Under the pieces are notes generated by a model. That model ran no database searches. It was not told the DNA's origin and worked only from the letters and a program-made list of their open reading frames with translations. From NCBI RefSeq assembly GCF_005280735.1, contig NZ_CP040078.1, positions 1,612,001 to 1,676,000 of the forward strand: 64,000 nucleotides of DNA. Direction: 5' to 3'. This DNA comes from Trinickia violacea (GTDB lineage: Bacteria > Pseudomonadota > Gammaproteobacteria > Burkholderiales > Burkholderiaceae). The position numbers and the translations under genes were made by a program. The first letter of the stretch is position 1. Each line of letters begins with the position of its first letter. This document shows positions 34,705 to 43,376 of this stretch, one piece after another.

Positions 34705-37658
34705 GCTGCTTGCTCCATTGGCGCGTTCCATTTCTCCACCTCCACCCAGCACGTGTTCGGCATGATCCCATCCGCGGTCTGGCTCATTTTTCTCCCCGGA
34801 GTGAGGAGGTTCAGGCACCCTCCGCGATCGACCACGCCGACCGAGGTCTGGATCAGGTCGAGTTCCGCACACGATTCGTTGCCGCGCGCGACGCCTTCCT
34901 TGACGAGCAGGGAGACGTCCACGGCGCAGATGACCGACGCCTGCGCGTTGTAGACCCGCACGAGATCGCCGCGCCGCACGCCTCGTGCGTCGGCATCCTT
35001 GGGACTCATGCGCAGGACCCAGTACCGATATCCGCCGACGTTCATCCGGTGCTCGTCAATGGTGTTGACGTGGCTGTTCTTGCCGTCGGCCTGCGTGTGG
35101 AAGCTGTAGACCGGATGATTGGTCACGAGCTGCAGCGGAAACGGCTGCTTCACGCCGCTGTCGCGGTTGATGTACCGATTGACCGCCGGCCGTGCGGGAT
35201 CGATGGCCTCGATACGGCGCAGGCTCGACGGCACGAACTCGAACTTGCCCGACTGCGTGGGAAGCCCCTCGCCGAACGCGGTCGAGTACACGCCCGGCAG
35301 CGGGTTCGCCTCGGGCAGGTCCTTGGGGCGGCCTTCGGCGAACCAGCGCATGTCGACCGGCGGCTTGTCGTTGTCCGCGGGCGGCGGCACGACGTGATAG
35401 CCCTTTTTCAGGAACGTCTTCCAGGTGGTCTGCTTGGGCAGATCCGTGGAGTTGAACATCCGTTCGCACCAGGTCAGCTCCGAGCCGCCGCCTTCCGAGT
35501 ACATGCCGCCGTAGCCGAGCCGCAACATGATGTCGAGGAAGATCTGGTAGTCCGATTTCGATTCGCCGAGCGGCTCGATGCACTTGTGCTGCATGATCAT
35601 CATCCGGTGATTGAGCTGGCTCTGCGCGTGCTGGATGTAGCCGCCGCAGTTGGCCCATTCGGAGATGTCGTCGCGTTCGAGCGCCGTGCAGGCCGGCAGG
35701 ATGACGTCGGCAAACTGCGCTTCGTTCTCCATCCAGATCGACTGGTTGACGACGAATTCGAGCGACGGGTGGCGATACGCGTCGACGAGCCGGTTCGACC
35801 CCGGGACCGTGCCGAACGACGAGGAGCCGTAGCGGTACAGCATGTGGACCTTGGAATAGCCCGGCCGGGGGTAGGCGTAGTGGGCGAATTGTCCTTCTAC
35901 CGAGAAGCCCTCCCACAGGTAGCCGTCCGCGGCGCCCTGCGTGATCGCCTCCGCAAACCGCTGGCGGGGAATCGACTGCTTCACCGGATTGATCGTGATG
36001 ATGTGAGGCATGCGGCAGTAGTTGTGCGCTGCGCTCGCCGTGTAGTTCAGGTCGCCGGAGATGCCGCCCTCGGCGTAGCCGGGGAAGTAGAAGTTCAGGT
36101 CCTGCGGCGCGCCGATCTGCAGGTTGCCGAAATTGATGCCCGGCTTCCCCCAGCCCTGCATCGCCATCATCATCACGACGTTGCGCGCCCACTGCGCGCC
36201 GGTTTCCGTGCGGCACGCGCCGCCGAAGCCCGCGCCCAGGCCGCCCGCCGCGAGGTAGGTCTTCTTCGACGCCCACAGCGTGGCAAGGCTGCGGACGTCC
36301 TTCGCCGCAATGCCCGTTTCGGCTTCCTGCCACTCGGGCGTCTTGGGCACGCCATCTTCTTCGCCGAGCACGTAGGCGCGCCATTCGTCGAAGCCCGTCG
36401 TCCGCGATGCGACGTACGCCTTGTCGTACGTCTCGTTCACCATCCATTCGTGCATGATGGCGATCGCAAAGGCGGAGTCGGTGCCGGGACGGATCGGAAG
36501 CCATTTTCCGCCGAGAAACTGGGCGGATTGCGTCAGGTACGGGTCGATATGGACGAACTCGATGCCGAGCTGCTTCGCCCACAAGCGGCGCTCCGTGCCT
36601 TCGAAGCCGGCATAGACGCCGTTGGTCGACTCGGGGTCGCTCGACCAGAAGACGATCACCTCGGCGTGCTCGAGGCAATCCTCGGTCGTCCCGTAAAAGC
36701 TCGGCGTGCCGAGGCGAAGGCTGTTGCCGTAGTGGTGCATGGCGCCCCAGTACCAGCCTTCCCAGCTGATCGGGCTCATTTCGATGCGCGTGTAGCCGAT
36801 CAGGTTGCCGAAGCGCTGCATCGCGCTCAGGTAGTAGTTGATGTTGCCCCATTGATGGTGCGCGCCCGTCGCCATCGCGATCGCGCCGGGGCCATGCTCC
36901 TGCTTCATGCGGCGGATCTCGCCCGCGACGATGTCGAGCGCCTCGTCCCAGCTGATCCGTTCATACCCGGAGATCCCGCGATTCTGGATATTGCGCTCGC
37001 CCTTGGGGTCGAAATCGACGCGCTTCATCGGGTAGAGGATGCGTTTGTCCGAATACACCAGCGACTTGAGCGAGAGCGCATGCGGGCTGACCGTCCCGCG
37101 CCGGGCCGGCGAAAAGCGGCGGCCGCGCGCAGTGATGGTCCAGCTCGGCCCGTCTTCGTCGACGAGGTCGATGGGCGTGGTCCGGATGATCTTGCCGTCC
37201 TTGACGAACACGAACACGGGGCCGCCGTTGGTGAGGGTGACGAAGCGCGTCGTCCCGTCCTTCATCGGCGTGCCCTTGCGCCACGAGGCGGTCTTCATCG
37301 TATTGACGAGCTGGCCGAACCAGACGAGCGCCTGGTCGCTGCCGCCCTGCGTGATCTTGAAGTTCTTGAGCGCGTCGATCAGGAACGCGTGATCGGTGGT
37401 CGGCGCGAGCATGCGGCGCGCGGTTGCCGCGTCCATGAACACGAGCTCCGCGTCCGGCGCGGCGCACGGCCCCCAACTCCCGGTTACGGTGCCGTCCTTG
37501 AAATGAAGCTGCCGCGCGAGGCTGTTGTCCCTCAGCCGCAGTTGGATGACCCATCGCCCCGTGCCGAGGTGCTGGCGCACGCTGGGAAACTTGCGTGCCG
37601 CGATACGCAGGACGGCCGGCATGAGCCACAGTATCAATACGAGAATTTGTCTCTGCAT
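34701..37658 (-). CDS. Molybdopterin oxidoreductase/transhydroxylase-like large subunit with SCP2-like N-terminal domain
   Basis: A 985-residue protein. A hydrophobic N-terminus (LVLILWLMPAVL) is followed by a domain of about 100 residues with an SCP2-like look (LHFKDGTV, PDAELVFMDAATARRML, KNFKITQGG). The molybdopterin-guanine-dinucleotide oxidoreductase body begins near residue 150 (SWDEALDIVAGEIRRMKQEH, FWSSDPESTNG, VILPACTALERDDISEW, and a C-terminal Molydop-binding domain with NHPVYSFHTQ and RGDLVRVYN). No N-terminal [4Fe-4S] cysteine set is apparent, as in the large subunit of pyrogallol-phloroglucinol transhydroxylase. The exact substrate is unknown. It is expressed from the promoter at 37.9 kb. 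Confidence 0.8.
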   Translation of the reverse strand: MQRQILVLILWLMPAVLRIAARKFPSVRQHLGTGRWVIQLRLRDNSLARQLHFKDGTVTGSWGPCAAPDAELVFMDAATARRMLAPTTDHAFLIDALKNFKITQGGSDQALVWFGQLVNTMKTASWRKGTPMKDGTTRFVTLTNGGPVFVFVKDGKIIRTTPIDLVDEDGPSWTITARGRRFSPARRGTVSPHALSLKSLVYSDKRILYPMKRVDFDPKGERNIQNRGISGYERISWDEALDIVAGEIRRMKQEHGPGAIAMATGAHHQWGNINYYLSAMQRFGNLIGYTRIEMSPISWEGWYWGAMHHYGNSLRLGTPSFYGTTEDCLEHAEVIVFWSSDPESTNGVYAGFEGTERRLWAKQLGIEFVHIDPYLTQSAQFLGGKWLPIRPGTDSAFAIAIMHEWMVNETYDKAYVASRTTGFDEWRAYVLGEEDGVPKTPEWQEAETGIAAKDVRSLATLWASKKTYLAAGGLGAGFGGACRTETGAQWARNVVMMMAMQGWGKPGINFGNLQIGAPQDLNFYFPGYAEGGISGDLNYTASAAHNYCRMPHIITINPVKQSIPRQRFAEAITQGAADGYLWEGFSVEGQFAHYAYPRPGYSKVHMLYRYGSSSFGTVPGSNRLVDAYRHPSLEFVVNQSIWMENEAQFADVILPACTALERDDISEWANCGGYIQHAQSQLNHRMMIMQHKCIEPLGESKSDYQIFLDIMLRLGYGGMYSEGGGSELTWCERMFNSTDLPKQTTWKTFLKKGYHVVPPPADNDKPPVDMRWFAEGRPKDLPEANPLPGVYSTAFGEGLPTQSGKFEFVPSSLRRIEAIDPARPAVNRYINRDSGVKQPFPLQLVTNHPVYSFHTQADGKNSHVNTIDEHRMNVGGYRYWVLRMSPKDADARGVRRGDLVRVYNAQASVICAVDVSLLVKEGVARGNESCAELDLIQTSVGVVDRGGCLNLLTPGRKMSQTADGIMPNTCWVEVEKWNAPMEQAA

Positions 37659-38037
37659 GAGCGTTCTAATCTCTGAGCTTCCGGTCCGGCGGGTCCTGGC
37701 TGCGCCACGCGCTGCTGGCGATCCTGTTCATGTTTTAGACCCTGCCTGCGTCTCCGTGTTATCGAAACGAGTCGCGCCGCATGCCTCGCTGTTCCCGCCT
37801 GCGCCTCGAGGGGCTGATATTGCGGGGCAGCACGACGAAGCGGCCGCTCGTGTTGTATGATCTTTCTGGTAACGGATCATCTGTATAGCGATGATGCCGA
37901 GGCAAATCGATCTATATCGAATGATTGGTCATGGTATTAAAAAAGTCAAGGCTCCTCTGACGAGAGGGGGCTTGAGCGTCGATGCTTCGCGGCCCGGATC
38001 TCTGTACGGGGCCGCTCATACAATGAGGAAGAAGGGA
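37659..38037. other. Divergent control region between Mo operon and MarR gene
   Basis: 379 bases hold the promoter/operator annotated at 37907-37967 and an untranslated leader of about 250 bases before the Mo gene. Only short frames of 21 and about 50 codons occur on the minus strand; neither has a clear ribosome site nor a recognisable product. Confidence 0.6.
37907..37967 (-). promoter_or_regulatory. MarR-regulon promoter/operator, copy 1 (reads toward Mo operon)
   Basis: On the minus strand TTGACT (37949-37944), a 17-nt spacer and AATCAT (37926-37921) form a sigma70-type promoter. Directly downstream is the palindrome TCGAT-N4-ATCGA (37907-37920). A second small inverted repeat CCTCT-N4-AGAGG lies upstream at 37954-37967. 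The layout matches copies 2 and 3. The MarR gene at 38038 lies on the other side and probably binds here. Confidence 0.75.
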
Positions 38038-38580
38038 ATGGCTAAGTCGAACTCCACTGCAGCCAAGGCCACGAAGGAGGTTCGGGAGCTGCCTGGCGAG
38101 TCAGCCGCGCATCCAATGTCCGAGCTATTCGATGACCGTGGCAGGACCGTTCCGTGGATGGCGCGAACGGTGCACCGCCTCTATGACGCCCAGGCGCAGA
38201 AAATTCTCGATAAGGAAGACCTCGCCATCGCGTACTGGTACTACCTTCGCGTTCTGGCCGAGCGCGGCGAGTTGAATCAGCTCGAATTGAGCAAGCGCGT
38301 GGGGATTGCCTCGACCACCGCGGTTCCGGCGCTCGACAACCTGGAAAAGCGCGGACTCGTGCAACGCGTTCGAGATCCAAAAGACAGACGAAAGTACTAT
38401 GTCCAGCTCAAGGACGAGGGCAAGCGTCTCGTCGACGACATGCTGCCCGAGATCACGGACATGATTTCGTCGTCGCTCGACGGGATCACCCAGCGGGACA
38501 TGCGCGTTTTCTGGAAGGTCATGCACCAGATCGAGAAGAACCTGGGTCAGATGTCCCAGGACGATACGGTCGAGGACTGA
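38038..38580 (+). CDS. MarR family transcriptional regulator (paralogue A)
   Basis: A 180-residue MarR-type winged-helix regulator. The recognition region reads GELNQLELSKRVGIASTTAV, followed by the wing LVQRVRDPKDRRKYYVQL. The start at 38038 has AGGAAGAAGGGA just upstream. It is closely similar along its whole length to the MarR protein at 44783-45322, including RTVPWM at the start and the C-terminal QIEKNL. It is divergent from the Mo operon and is the likely repressor or sensor for the three shared operators. The ligand is probably a cyclic or phenolic compound. Confidence 0.88.
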   Translation: MAKSNSTAAKATKEVRELPGESAAHPMSELFDDRGRTVPWMARTVHRLYDAQAQKILDKEDLAIAYWYYLRVLAERGELNQLELSKRVGIASTTAVPALDNLEKRGLVQRVRDPKDRRKYYVQLKDEGKRLVDDMLPEITDMISSSLDGITQRDMRVFWKVMHQIEKNLGQMSQDDTVED

Positions 38581-38604
38581 CGATTCAGGAGCGCTGGCAA
38601 GACG

Positions 38605-38636
38605 CATCGAAGCGCCGCAAGCGCGGCGCTTCGATG
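38605..38636. terminator. Hairpin between convergent MarR and porin genes
   Basis: A perfect 14-bp stem, CATCGAAGCGCCGC/GCGGCGCTTCGATG, with a 4-nt loop lies 24 bp after the MarR stop and 22 bp before the end of the porin gene. It can serve both directions. Confidence 0.7.
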
Positions 38637-38658
38637 GAGTGCCCCGGCACGTGGGGGC

Positions 38659-39735
38659 TTAGAAATAATGCATGACGCCGAAATAGCCCCCTTGTTGATT
38701 ATGGCCAGTCAGCGGCGGCGAATCGCCTGTCTCGACCGGGAACGCCGCATTCGTGCCGTTGAACATCGCTCCGACCGTCAGGTACACGAAGGTCCGCTTC
38801 GACAGGTTGTAGGTGGTGCCGAGGACGCCCAGGTTGCCGGTTCCGCCGCCGTGATTGACCGTGCCGTGGAACCATCCCGCCTGGAAGGCGAGGGCGGGGG
38901 TGGCCTGATAGGAAGCGCCGAGCCACTCTTGCTGGCTGCGTGTGGCGCCGTAAGGGTTAAAGGACGTGGTGACCGTCTCCGCTCCCGAGGCCAGCAGCTG
39001 ATAGCCGGTATAGAACTTGAGCCCGCCCGTTTGGTAGGTTCCGCCGATCATGTATTCGCGTGACGAGTTGTAAAGATCGGAAAACTTCCCGTTCGCGTCG
39101 CGGATTTCCTCATAAACGCCGTATGCGCTGAAGCTGGCAAGCGTATAGGCGAAACTCGTGCTGAACTGGCGTCCGGCCTGGAAGTTTCCCGCCGTGCCGC
39201 CGAATCCGTTCTGCACGCGGAACGAAAAGCCGGCCCACTTCGGCGAGTTATAGGTGACCACGTTGGGGCGGGGACCGTACGCGCGCCCGTAGGCAAAGTT
39301 GCCGATACCCGTCGCCTGCTCTCCGAAAGGGTCGATGTACCAGCCGGTTTCGTCAGTCAGGCTCATGGCGCGGCCGAACCAGATGCTTCCGTAGTCATCG
39401 TGCGACAGGCCCACGTAGGCGTCACGTGTCCATATCGTGTTGGGCGGAATCTGACCTGTTCCGGAAGTAAACAGGCTTTCGAGTTTGAAGACAGCGTGCA
39501 GACCGCCTCCGAGGTCTTCGTTGCCTTGCAGGCCGAACCAGCTGTATCCGTACTGGTTGCTGCCGAATCGAAGGTTGTGCGCCGAGCCGCCGTTTGGCGT
39601 CGCGACGTTGGTAATGTAATCAATGCCTGAAGCGATGCGTCCATACAGTGTCACGCTGCTTTGGGCGTACGCATTGCACGTACCTAAACATGACCCTAAA
39701 GCCACCATTGTCGTGGCTAAGATTAGCCTTTTCAT
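38659..39735 (-). CDS. Gram-negative porin (OmpC family)
   Basis: A 358-residue outer-membrane porin. It has a signal peptide (MKRLILATTMVALGS onward, cleaved before QSSVTLYGRI), the Burkholderia-type mature start SVTLYGRIASGIDY, the constriction-loop region with GRAMSLTDETGWY, and a C-terminal Phe (MHYF). It follows the ABC importer genes by 125 bp on the same strand, so it may supply the outer-membrane route for the substrate of that importer. Confidence 0.92.
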   Translation of the reverse strand: MKRLILATTMVALGSCLGTCNAYAQSSVTLYGRIASGIDYITNVATPNGGSAHNLRFGSNQYGYSWFGLQGNEDLGGGLHAVFKLESLFTSGTGQIPPNTIWTRDAYVGLSHDDYGSIWFGRAMSLTDETGWYIDPFGEQATGIGNFAYGRAYGPRPNVVTYNSPKWAGFSFRVQNGFGGTAGNFQAGRQFSTSFAYTLASFSAYGVYEEIRDANGKFSDLYNSSREYMIGGTYQTGGLKFYTGYQLLASGAETVTTSFNPYGATRSQQEWLGASYQATPALAFQAGWFHGTVNHGGGTGNLGVLGTTYNLSKRTFVYLTVGAMFNGTNAAFPVETGDSPPLTGHNQQGGYFGVMHYF

Positions 39736-39860
39736 TTAGATATCCTTACGGAATAGAAGTCTCCAGGAACTGCTTCGAAGCCTCTGACGGGCTAAGTCAA
39801 TAGAACTGCAAAGTCAAACTGCTAGGTTCAACCGAACTGCCTTTGAAAACAGCGTTCTGT

Positions 39861-40886
39861 CTACTGCTTGAACCTGCGAAAGGTCCGCAGGGCCGTCGGC
39901 AGATGACGAATCAGCGTCGCAAGCAAAATGGCGCATGCCTGCACGAGCAGCTGAACCGAGTCGCCCGCGCCGAGCGCCAGGACGAGCTGCCCGAGTTGCG
40001 CCATGAACAGCGCCGCGACGGCGCTGGCGATGACGCTGCCTTTGCCGCCGGTGAACGGCGTGCCGCCGACGACGACCGCCGCGATGGCGGGAAGCAGGTA
40101 GTCGTTGCCGGACGTCTGTGACGCGCTGCCGATGAATCCGGCCAAGAGCATTCCGGCCGCGGAAAAGCACACGGCGGACGCGACGTAAGCGCCGATCCGG
40201 TACCACAGCACGCGCACCCCCGCCGCTTCAGCCGCACGCGGATTGACGCCCACGGCGACGAATTGGCGCCCGACCGCGGTCTTGCGGGTGATGACCCACG
40301 CCGTCACGACGAAAGCGAACGCGATCAGCACGTTGGCGGGCAAGCCAATCAATTGCGCATGCGAGATCGTTTGCATGATGGTCGGAACATTGACGGGGAC
40401 GCTTCCCGTCAACGAGCGAACACTGCCGACGAGCAGCGCGTTGACTGCCAGCGTCGCCACTAGCGGTGTAATGGCCAGCCGGGACACCAGCGTTCCGTTG
40501 ATGACGCCGACAATGGCGCAGACGCCGACCGTGAACACGACGGCAAGGCCAAGCGAGTCGAACGCAAAGCCGGTTCGGGCCATCACCACGCCCGCCAGCG
40601 ACACCATGCCGATCGCCGACATATCCAGTCCCCGTTGCTGGATGACGAGGGTCTGGCCCGTCGCGACAATGGCCAGGATGCCCGCGAACGGCAGCATCGC
40701 AAGAATGGAGCCGCGGCTCAGGGTGCCCGGCGCGACGGCCAGACTGATGACGAAGAGCAGTACCAGTCCAACCCAGATCCATCCGAACTCGCCGATGGCG
40801 GGAACTCTGACGGACCTCGGCTTCGAGGACGATGACGGCACGTTGTCCGGTGCCACGGCTGCTCGATTGCTTATGACTTTTCTCAT
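39861..40886 (-). CDS. ABC transporter permease (RbsC/CUT2 type)
   Basis: A 341-residue inner-membrane permease of the ribose/xylose-type (BPD_transp_2) family. About ten hydrophobic segments are present, along with the family motif AGVRVLWYRIGAYVASA and the C-terminal NDYLLPAIAAVVVGGTPFTGGKG. The ATG at 40886 overlaps the stop of the ATPase-permease fusion (ATGA). A longer frame reaching 41552 runs through the neighbouring gene in another frame and is not real. It probably pairs with the permease half of the fusion protein as a heterodimer. Confidence 0.88.
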   Translation of the reverse strand: MRKVISNRAAVAPDNVPSSSSKPRSVRVPAIGEFGWIWVGLVLLFVISLAVAPGTLSRGSILAMLPFAGILAIVATGQTLVIQQRGLDMSAIGMVSLAGVVMARTGFAFDSLGLAVVFTVGVCAIVGVINGTLVSRLAITPLVATLAVNALLVGSVRSLTGSVPVNVPTIMQTISHAQLIGLPANVLIAFAFVVTAWVITRKTAVGRQFVAVGVNPRAAEAAGVRVLWYRIGAYVASAVCFSAAGMLLAGFIGSASQTSGNDYLLPAIAAVVVGGTPFTGGKGSVIASAVAALFMAQLGQLVLALGAGDSVQLLVQACAILLATLIRHLPTALRTFRRFKQ

Positions 40887-43360
40887 TTCGCCACCGCCAT
40901 TTCTCGACTCTTCGAATAGAGGGCGACGGACACAAGGATCATCCCGCCCAACAAATAGGACTGCCATGAATCTCCGATGTCGAGAAACGAAGTGACCACG
41001 TTTACCTGAATGATCAGCAGCGCACCGAGGAGCGAGCCGACGAAGGAGCCGCGTCCGCCGAACAGGCTTGCCCCACCGATGACGACCGCAGCGATGCTCG
41101 CCAGCGTGTAGTTGATGCCGGCGTTCGGGTCGCCCGAGCCGACCTGCGCCATCATCGGAACCGCCGCGACGGCCGCAAGCAGCGAACAGCCGACATACGC
41201 CGCCAGCAACGTCAGCTGCGTGCGAACGCCGGCCATGCGGGCTGCTTCGAGCCGCGAGCCGACGCCCCGAAACACGAGGCCGGTCCGTGTCTTGAACAGC
41301 GCAAACTCGAGTACGAGTGCCAGACCGGCAGCACCGATCGCGATGACCGGCACAAATCCGATCTGCGTGCCGATGGTGTCGAGCAGCGAGTCCGCGATGA
41401 TGCCGCCGGGAACCGGACGCAGTATCAGGGAGATCGCCTGCAACGCCATATAGGTGGCCAGCGTCGCAACCATGGGATGGAGCCGGAAGGGGCAGACCAG
41501 GACCCAGTTCACGAGCCCGACCGCTATCGCGACCAGGCAAGCAATGGCCCATCCCGTCAGTTGATGACTCAACGCGGAACCGTCGTTCAGGAAGAACGAC
41601 TGGATGACGACCATCAAGCCCATCAGGGGACCGACCGACAGGTCGATGCCGCCGACAAGCATCAGCGCCTGCTGCCCGTATGAGACGATGGCCAACGTCG
41701 CCACGAGCGCCAGCATGCCGCTCAAGTTACGTGCGGACAGGTAGGCCTCGTTCATATGCGCCGCATACAACCCGAGCGCGCAAATCGCCAACGCGAGCAT
41801 GGCGAGGGGGGCCCAGTCTCCGGATGCCCACTTCCAGAAAGCCGGGATGCTTGCTGTACCTCTTACCCGCTCAGTGGTCGCCGTGAGCACCGCGGAAGTG
41901 ATGTTGTTCTCGCTGACCGCGCCGTCTCGCAACTCCTTGACGATGTGTCCGCGCGAGAAAATCAGCACGCGGTCGCACAAGCCGGCCACTTCAAGCGCGT
42001 CAGACGAGACGACGATGACAGCGGTGCCGGCTGCGGCGGCCTGGCGGAGCACTTTGTAGATTTCCATCCGGGCGCCGATATCCACGCCCTGCGTCGGTTC
42101 GTCGACGAGCAACACCTTGGGTTGGCTGGCGAGGACGCTCGCCAGCACGACCTTTTGTTGATTGCCGCCCGACAGCGAGCGGATCGGCGTCTCGACTGAC
42201 GGCGTCTTGACCGCGAAATCCGTCACCGCCTCCCGGGCTCGTCTTGTTTCGCCTCTTTGGTTGATCCAGCCCTTGAGCGAGTCGAACGGAAGACTGCGGA
42301 TCGAGAAGTTTTCGCGTACGGACAACTCGCCGAAGATGCCTGCCCGGTGGCGGTCTCCCGGGAGCAAGCGGATGCCTGACGCCGCGGCCGCCTGGGAATC
42401 CCGGAGGTTCACCGGATTTCCGTTCACGCTGACGGTGCCGCGGCTTCGAATCAGGCCAGCAAGGGCAGACATGAACTCGCGCTGCCCGTTGCCGTCTATC
42501 CCGGCCAGCCCCACGATTTCGCCCTTCTTGATCCGCACCGACACATCGGTGAAGCCGGCGCCGCTCAGCGAGGCGACATCGAGAACGGTATTAGCAGAGC
42601 CATTTCCGGCCTTGGCGGGAAACTCGCGATCGAGCGCTCCGCCGACGATGAGCTCGACGATTTGCTGCTCGCTGAGTCCCTCGGCGTCGTAGGTGCCCTG
42701 TCCTTGTCCGTCGCGAAGTACCGTAATGCGGTTGGCGATTTTTTGCACTTCGCGAATCCGGTGCGAGATATAGACGACCGAGCAGCCCGAGGCGGTGACG
42801 CCGCGAATGCGCTCAAAAAGACGCTCGACGTCTTCCGCGAGCAGATGCTCGGTGGGCTCGTCGAGAACCAGGACTTTCGGTTTGGCCGCGAGCGCTTTCA
42901 CGATCTCGACGATGAAGCGCTGCTCCGGGGTCAAGCTCGAGACTCGTTCGTTCGCGTCGATCGCAACGTTCTCGCTCCATTGACGAAGCCGCTGTTGAGC
43001 CCATTCGCTCGTGCTCATCAAAGACGGGCGTTGCTCGGACGGCACGCCGAGATAGAGATTTTCGGCGACAGTCAGGTCGGGCATGAGCGCCGGCTCTTGT
43101 CGAACGATCGCCAGCCCCAGGCGGCGCGCCTGTTCGGTATCGCCTTGGGTTTGAGTGCCATCGATGACGACGCGTCCGCTTTCAGCGACGAGCGCGCCCG
43201 ATGCCACCGCCATGAGGGTGGATTTCCCGGCGCCGTTCTCTCCGACAAGACCGTGGACTTCGCCCGCAAGCACCGAGAACGTCACATTATCGAGTGCCCG
43301 CACGCCGGGAAACGTCTTGGTGACCCCATCGATCTGCAGCAGTGAATGCTGTTGGTTCAT
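40883..43360 (-). CDS. Fused ABC ATPase (two cassettes) and permease, CUT2 type
   Basis: An 825-residue fusion. Residues about 5-490 are an RbsA-like double ATPase: cassette 1 has GENGAGKS and VLVLDEPTEH, with a weak signature (SLTPEQRFIVEIVKAL); cassette 2 has a non-canonical GLAGIDGNGQRE with SLSGGNQQKV and LLVDEPTQGVD. Residues about 510-825 are an RbsC-like permease (GGIDLSVGPLMGLMVVIQ, ASIAAVVIGGASLFGGRG). These are normally separate proteins. The ATG at 43360 is chosen over a TTG at 43387 that overlaps the binding-protein gene. It is translationally coupled to the second permease. Confidence 0.88.
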   Translation of the reverse strand: MNQQHSLLQIDGVTKTFPGVRALDNVTFSVLAGEVHGLVGENGAGKSTLMAVASGALVAESGRVVIDGTQTQGDTEQARRLGLAIVRQEPALMPDLTVAENLYLGVPSEQRPSLMSTSEWAQQRLRQWSENVAIDANERVSSLTPEQRFIVEIVKALAAKPKVLVLDEPTEHLLAEDVERLFERIRGVTASGCSVVYISHRIREVQKIANRITVLRDGQGQGTYDAEGLSEQQIVELIVGGALDREFPAKAGNGSANTVLDVASLSGAGFTDVSVRIKKGEIVGLAGIDGNGQREFMSALAGLIRSRGTVSVNGNPVNLRDSQAAAASGIRLLPGDRHRAGIFGELSVRENFSIRSLPFDSLKGWINQRGETRRAREAVTDFAVKTPSVETPIRSLSGGNQQKVVLASVLASQPKVLLVDEPTQGVDIGARMEIYKVLRQAAAAGTAVIVVSSDALEVAGLCDRVLIFSRGHIVKELRDGAVSENNITSAVLTATTERVRGTASIPAFWKWASGDWAPLAMLALAICALGLYAAHMNEAYLSARNLSGMLALVATLAIVSYGQQALMLVGGIDLSVGPLMGLMVVIQSFFLNDGSALSHQLTGWAIACLVAIAVGLVNWVLVCPFRLHPMVATLATYMALQAISLILRPVPGGIIADSLLDTIGTQIGFVPVIAIGAAGLALVLEFALFKTRTGLVFRGVGSRLEAARMAGVRTQLTLLAAYVGCSLLAAVAAVPMMAQVGSGDPNAGINYTLASIAAVVIGGASLFGGRGSFVGSLLGALLIIQVNVVTSFLDIGDSWQSYLLGGMILVSVALYSKSREMAVAK

Positions 43361-43376
43361 GACTCGTCCCGAGCTA

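Noticed and set aside
34689..37676. Very long open frame on the plus strand (995 codons) opposite the Mo subunit
   Set aside because: It is a shadow created by high third-position GC; the minus-strand product has clear molybdopterin motifs and the plus-strand translation is Arg/Ala/His-rich without any motif.
37674..37890. Small minus-strand frames (21 and about 50 codons) in the Mo operon leader
   Set aside because: No clear ribosome site, no hydrophobic or conserved pattern; not enough to call a leader peptide.
39736..39860. Two TTGACT elements upstream of the porin as a fourth regulon promoter
   Set aside because: Neither is followed at the right distance by the TCGAT-N4-ATCGA palindrome or a comparable -10.
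40887..41552. N-terminal extension of the lone permease
   Set aside because: It lies inside the fused ATPase-permease gene; the ATG at 40886 with ATGA overlap is the real start.
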